This document shows, one piece after another, positions 58,701 to 61,830 of a stretch of 64,000 bases of DNA. The number at the start of each line of letters is the position of its first letter. Positions within the stretch are counted from its first letter, which is position 1. The position numbers and the translations under genes are program-made. This DNA is from Phoronis australis. Taxonomy: Eukaryota; Phoronida; Phoronidae. The notes under the pieces were generated by a model. It did not search any database and was not told the DNA's origin. It worked only from the letters and a program-made list of their open reading frames with translations. The DNA lies in contig NMRA01000743.1 of NCBI GenBank assembly GCA_002633005.1, forward strand, positions 62,001-126,000, written 5' to 3'.

Positions 58701-60875
58701 TCAAGGTATTTTCATAAAATTTAAAATATAGGCACTTATTAGTGAGATGACGCTATCCTCCCGTTTTCGGATGGATTTGACGTAGTTTGCGCCACATAGT
58801 GGCCATTTTTACTGTTTTTAGTGCCCACCCCTCTATCAACCAAACCCCACTAAGGATGATTGTGAAAATTGTCATGTATGTTCTTACTACAAAGATGACT
58901 TTGACTACTGTGGCGCCTCCTAGTGGAAGTTTTTTTTTTTGCGCCTATGACTGTATCTCCTAACCCATTTGCAGCATCTTTGCTAAATTTAGCAAGTGTA
59001 TTTATATGATGTTAAAAACAGATGACAACAACTTTCGGACGGATCTGACTGTAACCACTGTGCCCCTAGTGGCAATTTTCATTTTTTAGGCTTACCTCTG
59101 TATCTTCAAAGGTCCTCAACGGATTATCAGAAAGTTTGGAATACAGGCATTTATTGGTGAGATGATGTTATCCTCCCGCTTTGGGATGGAATCGAGGAAC
59201 TTTTGCACCACCTAGTGGCCATTATTCCTGTTTTCGAGTCTTGTTTTTTGGCGTCCCCCCTCGATCAACCAAACCATTCTGGGGATGACTTTTGAAAATT
59301 GATATATGGTATATTTTCTCAGTGTGAAGAGGGCGGTTGACAATAACGCATTTAACTACTGTAGCGCCTCCTAGTGGTAGTTTTGTTTTGTGCCCATAGC
59401 TGCATCTCTTAAACTCACTGCATTGAATTTAGTAACTGTATTTATATGAAGCTAACTTAACAGATGAACTTCCTTGACAGATTTTTATGAAATTAGCTAA
59501 AATAGCTTTCTATTATAGAAGCGATGGCATGTATACCCATTTTCAGATGGATTGGATGTTTTTTTCGCCCTCTGGTTGCTATTTTTATGAAACAAACAAC
59601 CCTAGAAGCACTCCGTTTGCGGTGCATTTGTGGGTGCACATAACGCTAAATTGTCGTGAGAGACCGTCCGCAGTTGGTATATGGTGCAACTCCGGACGGT
59701 CTGGGGTCAACAGAAAAATACAGTTCAACTGTGAGTCTACGCCAAAGTGATAAACGAGAGTAGTTCTACTTGCTGCGTCAGCTGCAGGTATATCTTTTAT
59801 GACACACAATGTGTGACCGGGCAAAGCATTTTCAAAATAACGTGGATAAATCAGTGGAGTGCGAGACCCCTGAGGTCCCTGTCAAGCCCTCACTACAATT
59901 CTACGTTATGTTTCAACGCTCTGCGTTGCTCTTGTATTATCAACAAGGTGCTTTTCAAGTTCAGGCACATTTCCATATTATATCTAGAAAGCTGATCGAC
60001 AGATTTCAATTAAACTTGACCCAGCAGTATATGATGACAATGTGCCAGCCCCATCTAATTCTCGGACTCATTCCACTACTGCAGCATCTCCTCAGTATTG
60101 GCCCTTAGAAACATATCGTATGCGATTCACTGTGGGCGCATGCCAACGCCCAACGTTGCTTAAAATGTTCGAGGATCATGAAGTGATGTGTTCCTGATAA
60201 GACCTTGGCTGACATTGATTTTTGCATGGATCTGAACAGTGAAATTTCTTACACAGAAACCGGCCACTATATGCGGGCATTTGATTTTGTTGAACATTTT
60301 AAATTTTAAAAAAATGTTAAAATGACTATGAACTGTCATCACGTTATGAATTACATTTTTTGCATAAACATACATCCATTGCACTACAAAATGTGTATAC
60401 AACTGTTAAAAGGTTGTTAAGTAAAATTCAAGGATTTCCAATGTCCATTGTTGACCTCAGCAAATTGTGTCGAATTTGGAATCACATGCAGTAAGTGGGC
60501 TGTGTGACTGCTCATTCTTGTACTTTGATAGATGGTGTAACAATTTCAACATAGACCCGTCCTATTTCATTTCAGATTTCCAACACCACTCAGACTTGCC
60601 TGGACGCTCCCTTCATCCGCACTAGTATTGTCAGCAAGCCCGTGGCAGCCAGCGTGACGGTCAAGGTCTACTACAACCCCAATCTGGCTGCGACTGGTTT
60701 CTACCTACCAGGCAAAGCCAAAGATGCCCGCTTGTGTCAGCTGTGTCCAGACTGTCCCAACTGTGATGGCGTCGTTGTTCCAACTAAGCAGACTTCAGCC
60801 ACCGCAGCCACGTCTTTCAGTCTGGTTGCCATGGTTACAGTGCTCATAGTGTCCTTGGTTGCATTGATTGTGTAG
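10628..60875 (+). CDS. CD109/TEP-like thioester protein gene, 3' half, spliced, with alternative bait exons
   Basis: Spliced gene whose visible part is one of five alternative bait exons (A-E) plus fourteen constant exons. C1 onward encodes about 767 residues if the duplicated C12-C13 pair is counted once. Every exon-exon junction I checked keeps phase and uses AG/GT sites. Domain order follows the alpha-2-macroglobulin family: bait end of MG6, MG7, CUB first part, thioester domain with GCGEQ, CUB second part, MG8, then a hydrophobic tail. The GCGEQ with a downstream VIHSEM histidine, a clustered-Cys C-terminus ([10 protein letters not shown]) and the GPI-type tail favour CD109/TEP over complement C3 or secreted alpha-2-macroglobulin. 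The role is covalent trapping or tagging of proteases or surfaces at the cell membrane. Signal peptide and MG1-MG5 were not found here. Exact orthology is not resolved. Confidence 0.9.
10785..11129. other. Intron after exon A, nothing recognised
   Basis: Non-coding. A C-rich stretch lies just after the donor. No other supported feature. Confidence 0.5.
11130..12130 (+). repeat. CCTAGTGGC repeat family, block 1
   Basis: Degenerate units of about 150-300 bp containing 'tctcggccaaaccactctaa'-like, 'ctttrttaaatttgctac'-like and 'cctagtggccattttt' segments, for example 11612-11630 and 12101-12116. The same word order recurs at 15.0-17.5, 35.3, 54.5-55.1, 56.8-57.5 and 57.8-59.6 kb. At 12095-12108 the word GTGCTACCTAGTGG resembles the reverse complement of the CTCF core motif. 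No protein is evident. Confidence 0.65.
12590..13480 (+). repeat. Direct repeats of about 100 bp flanking bait exon B
   Basis: Sequence at about 12590-12695 ('gacatttcacaa', 'aattaaat'-like, 'aacaaaagtctcataatgtt', 'ttgtaattag') recurs at about 13385-13475 ('gacctttcacaa', 'aacaaaagtcacataatgtt', 'ttgtaaatag'), one on each side of exon B. This suggests a past tandem duplication of intron sequence here. Confidence 0.55.
13051..13201 (+). CDS. Bait-region alternative exon B
   Basis: Acceptor with a strong pyrimidine tract ending ctttctttag; donor gtaatg; 151 nt with two bases in and two out. About 49 residues: [14 protein letters not shown], then a basic and polar loop ([13 protein letters not shown]), then [14 protein letters not shown]. 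The FPEAWLW motif is the family-conserved strand that follows the bait in alpha-2-macroglobulin-type proteins. Several Lys and Arg make trypsin-like cleavage possible (inference). Exon E has the same [11 protein letters not shown] core, so B and E are the closest pair. The spliced product continues into C1 as a Gly followed by STGEYCF. Confidence 0.9.
13490..13641. mobile_element. Short hAT-like MITE
   Basis: The ends CAGTGACGG and CCGTCCCTG form an imperfect terminal inverted repeat. Inside, 'ggatttagaggggggcc' is mirrored by 'ggatccgtccctg', with a C-tract of about a dozen bases. CAG(T/G)GACGGAT-type ends with G/C-rich interiors are typical of non-autonomous hAT elements. I could not find a clear 8-bp target duplication. 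It lies in the intron between exons B and C. Confidence 0.6.
13999..14152 (+). CDS. Bait-region alternative exon C
   Basis: Acceptor tcccttag, donor gtaaag; 154 nt with the shared phase. About 50 residues: [17 protein letters not shown], a polar loop ([14 protein letters not shown]), then [16 protein letters not shown]. It matches exons B and E at the (K/R)xFPE(A/S)W motif but ends in IFTGS rather than LWAD. The dibasic RR just before FPESW is a candidate protease site in the bait (inference). It lies only 797 bp after exon B, the tightest spacing in the cluster. Confidence 0.88.
14924..14976. repeat. Hairpin at the start of repeat block 2
   Basis: 'gatgacggcaata' (14924-14936) is mirrored by 'tattgccgtcatc' (14964-14976), giving a perfect 13-bp stem; the arms continue with mismatches around a CCCATG/GTGGGTGC core. 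It lies at the edge of the CCTAGTGGC repeat block, so it may be that repeat's terminus. Confidence 0.6.
14977..17515 (+). repeat. CCTAGTGGC repeat family, block 2
   Basis: About eight degenerate units with a recurring order: 'gtatctcctaa', then 'ggatctttattaaattt', then 'gatgatgacgac'-like, then 'cctagtggc', then 'gtctgttttt' and 'aaccaaaccactct'. Motifs occur at about 15265, 16885, 17053, 17168, 17314 and 17444. The words at 17161-17174 (GTGCCCCCTAGTGG) and 17307-17320 (GCGCCATCTAGTGG) closely match the reverse complement of the CTCF core consensus. The open frames here on both strands are short and interrupted. The block lies in the intron between exons C and D. Confidence 0.7.
18071..18245. 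repeat. Two-unit tandem repeat of about 88 bp
   Basis: 'aggagtatgtccttaaatta' starts at 18071 and again at 18159. The two units end in the same 'ttttcatatatatttttg' and differ by a few bases and a small deletion. A recent local duplication in the C-D intron. Confidence 0.8.
18246..19210. other. Intron, nothing recognised
   Basis: Non-coding stretch between exons C and D with no paired repeat or exon-like frame that I can support. Confidence 0.5.
19211..19437. mobile_element. Small inverted-repeat element (MITE-like)
   Basis: The left end 'ggagcccgttcc' and the right end 'ggaatgggccc' are near-inverse, and the interior has mirrored 'cttaagtttgat' and 'aaatcaaacttaag' words, so much of the about 225 bp can fold on itself. 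No coding capacity. Confidence 0.5.
19931..20033 (+). CDS. Bait-region alternative exon D (short)
   Basis: Acceptor attttcacag, donor gtaaca; 103 nt with the shared phase (two bases in, two out). Only about 33 residues: [17 protein letters not shown], then [15 protein letters not shown]. It keeps the FPxSWxW motif but lacks the Glu of FPEAW, and the loop upstream is roughly half the length of that in B or E. Its last two bases join C1 to make Trp rather than Gly. The short Met/Pro-rich loop implies a different protease preference (inference). Confidence 0.82.
20225..20990. repeat. Dispersed repeat with nested inverted-repeat element, copy 1
   Basis: The flanks ('aatttgtgaactgaagtgcaa' at about 20231 and 'cccaagcagcaggactgaa' at about 20922) recur around 37,625 and 38,450, so this is one of two copies of a larger repeat. 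Nested inside at 20325-20876 is a 552-bp element with a perfect 14-bp inverted repeat, GGCCTTTTCATACT, bounded by TA on both sides. That is compatible with a Tc1/mariner-type MITE. Confidence 0.7.
20991..22248. other. Intron before exon E, nothing recognised
   Basis: AT-rich intron sequence. A 68-codon minus-strand frame at 21511-21717 has no recognisable features and is not called. Confidence 0.5.
22249..22426 (+). CDS. Bait-region alternative exon E (long)
   Basis: Acceptor tgtttcag, donor gtatgc; 178 nt with the shared phase. About 58 residues: [18 protein letters not shown], a Pro/Gln/Ser/Thr-rich loop, then [19 protein letters not shown]. It has the longest and most acidic loop of the five, and its [11 protein letters not shown] end is the same as in exon B. 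It is the exon nearest to C1, 8.2 kb upstream of it. A TG dinucleotide run follows the donor by about 80 nt. Confidence 0.9.
22504..22516 (+). repeat. TG dinucleotide run downstream of exon E
   Basis: Short (TG)n, about 78 nt after the exon E donor. UG-rich intronic RNA is a known binding context for CELF/Bruno-type splicing factors in animals. Any regulatory role here is inference. Confidence 0.6.
23430..23905. repeat. Dispersed repeat trio, copy 1
   Basis: Shares landmarks with about 32,040-32,890 ('aaaagtggaaca', 'acatctgaaag', 'tcatatgaa' and 'tctacaaaac' words) and, in reverse complement, with about 51,380-51,950. No coding capacity. Confidence 0.5.
23906..25240. other. Intron, nothing recognised
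   Basis: AT-rich non-coding sequence. Searched for a further FPEAW-type bait exon and found none. Confidence 0.5.
25241..27848 (+). mobile_element. 2.6-kb TIR DNA transposon, non-autonomous, most complete copy
   Basis: The left end ACCGTAAACGTTCGGTTTAA and the reverse complement of the right end (CCATAAACTTTCGGATTCAA) form an imperfect terminal inverted repeat of about 25 bp, followed by GCCC. Each end carries subterminal repeats of GGGCGSTTAA/GGGTGSTTAA: about 25,265-25,405 and about 27,660-27,825. Internal blocks recur at 5.6-6.7 (inverted), 46.1-46.9 (direct) and 47.3-48.8 kb (inverted). The 151-codon frame at 26533-26988 is not kept intact in the other copies and resembles no transposase I know. 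It lies in the intron between bait exon E and C1. Confidence 0.75.
27849..30644. other. Intron, nothing recognised
   Basis: About 2.8 kb of AT-rich intron sequence upstream of C1. Short open frames on both strands lack splice signals or recognisable motifs. No further bait-type exon seen. Confidence 0.5.
30645..30762 (+). CDS. Constant exon C1: end of MG6, start of the A2M domain
   Basis: Acceptor gttttgaag, donor gtgatc; 118 nt, entering with one base and leaving in phase 0. Encodes [18 protein letters not shown] followed by [16 protein letters not shown] and [13 protein letters not shown] plus the AFAMS..GLGV pattern is the strongly conserved block just after the bait in alpha-2-macroglobulin, CD109 and TEP proteins. 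The one-base entry complements the two bases left by every bait exon, which makes C1 the common acceptor of the cluster. The minus-strand open frame over this region is a shadow. Confidence 0.95.
31280..31393 (+). CDS. Constant exon C2: MG7, first part
   Basis: Acceptor ctctttccag, donor gtgagt; 114 nt, phase 0 to 0, 38 residues. Motifs [19 protein letters not shown] and VIVFNYKP match the family pattern PFF..L.LP...RGE.F.L...VFNY, the first strands of MG7, a beta-sandwich that packs against the thioester domain. Confidence 0.95.
31394..33099. other. Intron C2-C3 with repeats
   Basis: Contains a short repeat at about 31,920-32,005 ('gcattgtgggtaaatac') shared with about 44,255 and about 62,810, and the repeat-trio copy at about 32,040-32,890. 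No exon seen. Confidence 0.55.
33100..33342 (+). CDS. Constant exon C3: end of MG7, start of CUB
   Basis: Acceptor ctctcttag, donor gtttga; 243 nt, phase 0 to 0, 81 residues. Begins [13 protein letters not shown], has a charged loop [15 protein letters not shown], then [19 protein letters not shown] and ends LRELLVK. The P...G.I.I.V.A...D pattern and the closing LLVK lead directly into the PEG motif of C4, as in the family. Confidence 0.94.
33343..34901. other. Intron C3-C4
   Basis: Non-coding. Contains a short C-tract at about 33,399-33,407 and a CA microsatellite at 34205-34226. No exon-like frame supported. Confidence 0.55.
34205..34226 (+). repeat. CA microsatellite
   Basis: (CA)n run, interrupted once near its 5' end, in the C3-C4 intron. 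Confidence 0.8.
34902..35046 (+). CDS. Constant exon C4: CUB first half, PEG motif
   Basis: Acceptor tctgttcaag, donor gtaggt; 145 nt, phase 0 to 1. Encodes [16 protein letters not shown], then a polar stretch, then [20 protein letters not shown] followed by a polar segment is the start of the chain section that precedes the thioester domain in alpha-2-macroglobulin, CD109 and TEPs. The single Cys (EERC) may pair with another domain (inference). Confidence 0.93.
35047..37127. repeat. Intron C4-C5 with CCTAGTG and inverted dispersed repeats
   Basis: About 35,215-35,465 carries a diverged CCTAGTG-family unit ('gatctttatgaaattgggca', 'gcccctagtgaca'). About 36,480-36,790 is nearly the reverse complement of 57,485-57,785: shared 'caattatmgaacaaaagaga' and 'aatcgaacaagttgggagca'. 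About 36,800-36,900 is related in reverse complement to 53,040-53,170 and 55,980-56,100. No exon seen. Confidence 0.65.
37128..37304 (+). CDS. Constant exon C5: thioester site GCGEQ
   Basis: Acceptor tgtacag, donor gtgagc; 177 nt entering with two bases, leaving one. Encodes [18 protein letters not shown], then [20 protein letters not shown], then [21 protein letters not shown]. The GCGEQ codons are at 37184-37198; in this family Cys and Gln form the internal beta-cys-gamma-Glu thioester that acylates targets after bait cleavage. All residues needed for the bond are intact. The exon starts the alpha/alpha-toroid thioester domain. It is slightly more G/C-rich than the surrounding introns. Confidence 0.98.
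37305..39740. repeat. Intron C5-C6 with dispersed repeat copy 2
   Basis: About 37,615-38,510 is the second copy of the repeat at 20,225-20,990: same left flank 'aatttgtgaactgaggcgcaa' and right flank 'caagcagctggactgaa'. A related but diverged inverted-repeat insert lies at about 37,700-38,395, with ends GACCCTTTCCCAT and AGTGGGAAAATC. About 38,990-39,480 is pyrimidine-rich and may be another element; I cannot classify it. Confidence 0.6.
39741..39822 (+). CDS. Constant exon C6: thioester domain
   Basis: Acceptor cctgtttcag, donor gttagt; 82 nt, two bases in and two out. Encodes [20 protein letters not shown] followed by DPSGST and a Trp split with C7. The pattern [24 protein letters not shown] is a hallmark of the family's thioester domain. 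Confidence 0.96.
39891..40070 (+). mobile_element. tRNA-derived SINE-like element
   Basis: A 70-nt tRNA-like head at 39891-39960 contains an A-box-like 'tggcctagtgg' (39894-39904) and a perfect-looking B box, GGTTCAAGTCC (39938-39948), the internal RNA polymerase III promoter pair. The acceptor-type ends (GTGTGGCC, GGGGCAC) pair imperfectly. The following about 110 nt, with an A-rich stretch, would be the SINE body. A tRNA pseudogene is the alternative. It sits in the intron just after C6, in sense orientation. Confidence 0.6.
40071..41712. other. Intron C6-C7, nothing recognised
   Basis: AT-rich non-coding sequence without exon-like frames or repeats that I could pair. Confidence 0.5.
41713..41869 (+). 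CDS. Constant exon C7: thioester domain with catalytic-type His
   Basis: Acceptor ttcgtctag, donor gtcagg; 157 nt, one base in, phase 0 out. Encodes [40 protein letters not shown] and [12 protein letters not shown]. The His codon at 41855-41857 aligns with the His that assists thioester transfer in C3, C4B and many TEPs (V.H.EM context). Its presence predicts preference for hydroxyl targets, unlike mammalian alpha-2-macroglobulin, which has Asn there (family knowledge; the activity is inferred). Confidence 0.96.
41870..42918. other. Intron C7-C8, nothing recognised
   Basis: Non-coding. A 73-codon frame at 42246-42467 contains 'SFPEAH', superficially like the bait motif, but lacks the Trp and suitable splice sites. 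Confidence 0.5.
42919..42999 (+). CDS. Constant exon C8: thioester domain
   Basis: Acceptor acttttccag, donor gtaatg; 81 nt, phase 0 to 0, 27 residues: [20 protein letters not shown] followed by SKAANVT. The GG....LTA.VLI.L.E helix pattern is typical of the toroid. The NVT at its end is a potential N-glycosylation sequon. Confidence 0.94.
43000..43806. other. Intron C8-C9, nothing recognised
   Basis: Non-coding, no paired repeats seen. Confidence 0.5.
43807..43987 (+). CDS. Constant exon C9: thioester domain
   Basis: Acceptor cgtccacag, donor gtaaga; 181 nt, phase 0 to 1, 60 residues. Encodes [20 protein letters not shown], then [20 protein letters not shown], then [15 protein letters not shown]. 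The A..YL......D.Y....V.YAL..A pattern belongs to consecutive helices of the thioester toroid. Confidence 0.95.
44782..45616. repeat. 417-bp direct duplication joined at an n (likely assembly artefact)
   Basis: 44782-45198 and 45200-45616 are collinear, equal in length, and differ at three positions that I can see. Copy 1 ends exactly at the single n (45199) and copy 2 begins exactly after it; the unique sequence resumes where copy 2 completes. That is the pattern expected when two overlapping contigs are abutted rather than merged. Confidence 0.9.
46090..46920 (+). mobile_element. TIR transposon family, partial direct copy
   Basis: Runs parallel to 25.62-26.22 kb: shared 'gtcaatcaaaagttaccgca', 'gtctagtgag', 'ttatttggttgttgccaaat' and 'tgtaaac.tgtcg'. 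The ends are missing, and an unrelated-looking AT-rich middle replaces part of it. Confidence 0.65.
47319..48790 (-). mobile_element. TIR transposon family, inverted copy
   Basis: The end at 47319 (ACCGTAAACTTTTGGGTTAA) matches the family terminus, followed by subterminal GTTAACCGCCC repeats at about 47,350-47,465. The far part (about 48,600-48,770) is the reverse complement of about 25,320-25,590, including 'gagggcaacagaacctttgt' and 'cggttaaccgcccacc'. It is internally shortened compared with the 2.6-kb copy and lies just upstream of exon C10. Confidence 0.7.
48869..49068 (+). CDS. Constant exon C10: thioester domain
   Basis: Acceptor caattttaaag, donor gttggt; 200 nt, two bases in, phase 0 out, 66 full residues. 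Encodes [20 protein letters not shown], then [15 protein letters not shown], then a [17 protein letters not shown] end. VETTAY.L and W...Q.N..GGF.STQ are signature motifs of the final toroid helices. The acceptor has a weak pyrimidine tract compared with the other exons. Confidence 0.96.
49069..50811. other. Intron C10-C11, nothing recognised
   Basis: AT-rich non-coding sequence without paired repeats that I can support. Confidence 0.5.
50812..50988 (+). CDS. Constant exon C11: end of thioester domain, second CUB part
   Basis: Acceptor gtttattctag, donor gtatgc; 177 nt, phase 0 to 0, 59 residues. Begins [16 protein letters not shown] (the Q-DTV.GLQALS motif that closes the toroid together with the STQ end of C10), then [14 protein letters not shown], then [16 protein letters not shown], the returning CUB strands. 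Confidence 0.95.
50989..52634. repeat. Intron C11-C12
   Basis: About 51,380-51,950 is the inverted third copy of the 23.4/32.0-kb repeat family. The rest shows no exon. The region from 52197 on is copied after the n at 55160. Confidence 0.5.
52635..52801 (+). CDS. Constant exon C12: MG8 first part (copy 1)
   Basis: Acceptor ttccccacag, donor gtaagt; 167 nt, phase 0 to 2. Encodes [20 protein letters not shown], then [14 protein letters not shown], then [24 protein letters not shown]......W and the closing LNVC correspond to the opening strands of the alpha-macroglobulin receptor-binding (MG8) domain. Copy 2 at 55599 reads NEE for NEQ and VTV for VMV. Confidence 0.93.
54226..54385 (+). CDS. 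Constant exon C13: MG8 second part (copy 1)
   Basis: Acceptor gttgatccag, donor gtaagc; 160 nt, one base in, phase 0 out. Encodes [33 protein letters not shown] and [24 protein letters not shown]......GF.P....L and KVV.Y.D. match the centre of the MG8/receptor-binding domain. Copy 2 at 56531 reads EEN for EED. Confidence 0.94.
54430..55159 (+). repeat. CCTAGTGGC repeat family, block 3
   Basis: Units with 'gctgctgtatctcctaaacc', 'gcaccacctagtggccgttt' (about 54,647), 'acctactagtggccattt' (about 54,762) and 'cttcctagtggccatttt' (about 54,929). Copied again at about 56,740-57,485 as part of the duplication. All units point the same way as the gene. Confidence 0.7.
55599..55765 (+). CDS. Exon C12, second copy
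   Basis: Same splice signals, length (167 nt) and phase as 52635-52801, with at least two amino-acid differences (Q to E, M to T). It lies after the n junction. It is probably the other allele or contig of the same exon; if real, the pair C12-C13 would be duplicated in frame. Confidence 0.55.
56531..56690 (+). CDS. Exon C13, second copy
   Basis: Same splice signals, 160-nt length and phase as 54226-54385, with one visible amino-acid difference (D to N). It ends in phase 0, matching the start of C14, so this copy could serve as the real penultimate exon on the contig that carries C14. Confidence 0.6.
57486..60575 (+). repeat. Intron C13-C14: inverted dispersed repeat and CCTAGTGGC block 4
   Basis: About 57,486-57,785 is the inverted partner of 36,480-36,790. 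About 57,785-59,620 holds the longest run of CCTAGTGGC units, at roughly 58,237, 58,374, 58,648, 58,797, 58,918, 59,069, 59,216 and 59,370. The words GCGCCACCTAGTGG (58366-58379) and GTGCCCCCTAGTGG (58640-58653) closely match the CTCF core reverse complement. Beyond about 60,110 nothing is recognised. Confidence 0.7.
60576..60875 (+). CDS. Constant exon C14: end of MG8 and GPI-type tail
   Basis: Acceptor catttcag, phase 0 entry, stop TAG at 60873-60875; 99 residues. Begins [15 protein letters not shown] (NTT sequon), then [14 protein letters not shown], then a Cys cluster [14 protein letters not shown], a Ser/Thr/Ala linker, and a hydrophobic end [20 protein letters not shown] with no charged residue after it. 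A hydrophobic C-terminus after a small-residue linker is the classic GPI-attachment signal, as in CD109. A single-pass membrane end is the alternative but would lack a cytoplasmic tail. Confidence 0.95.
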   Translation: MSNTTQTCLDAPFIRTSIVSKPVAASVTVKVYYNPNLAATGFYLPGKAKDARLCQLCPDCPNCDGVVVPTKQTSATAATSFSLVAMVTVLIVSLVALIV

Positions 60876-61830
60876 AATTACACTAGTGGAGCCTGTTTGC
60901 TTGACATTACCTCGCTAATATTAAAAGACGACTAAGTTTCTAATCCAGTTATGTACTATCCAAGAAGTGCTCTGTTATGTAGACATTCCAGAGATAACTA
61001 TCCATATCATCTTTACAATGCAGGTTAAAATGAAAGAGGATCTCACTGTCCTGTTATTCTAGTAAGATTACAATCACAAATACTTGTAGTGGGGATATAT
61101 TATTCTGCAAGTGTAGGTGCTTCCGTTGTTGACATGTGAAGCACTCTTTTTAAGCATGGTCACACGGCAGTGCTATGGGAAATTTCTGAACGCAACCCGC
61201 AGGACCTCTTTTCAGAAAGTGGCTTTTTGGTCTGCCTCAAGTACCCCTGGGTGATAATTGTATGGAGAAATACGAAGCGAAAGTGTTACAAGAATTATTT
61301 TACTTTGATGCTAATCTGGTTCAAAAGGAGTGATGAAAAGAATGCAACATGACAATTTTTCAGTTTCCAACAGAGCCTGCAATTATTAATCCATTTTGGG
61401 GACTTTGGAAATTATCAAACATAATCCTGGTGTCAAAAGTACATCTATTAGACCCATTTTCACCTTTTCCTTTTACTCAAATGTAGGTGAGCCTCTTTTT
61501 CAGAAATTCTCATGTTTTTCGTGAATGGTTGATTAAAATTTAGCTAGTCAACCAGGAACATGTCTGTTTGGTGTATATATCAATTGTACTGTGAACATTT
61601 GTTGTGATCTTATGTCATATATTTGGATCCTTGCACTGCATATTTCTGCGACAATACACATGAAAACTGATATATATGGTGTACTCTTAAGATGTACTTA
61701 TTTCTGACCACCAATATGCAGAAAACAATGTCTAAGTATATACTGCATAATACATTAAAAATGCATTTTTGTTGTAAAAATCTGAAGCGACTGTAGGTCT
61801 TGTGATGCAAAATAAATATCCTAATTGTAT
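60876..61830 (+). other. 3' untranslated region, probable
   Basis: Follows the stop codon without another open frame. The first good poly(A) signal is AATAAA at 61811-61816; a second AATAAA at 62478-62483 would give a longer form. The extent is inferred. Confidence 0.6.
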
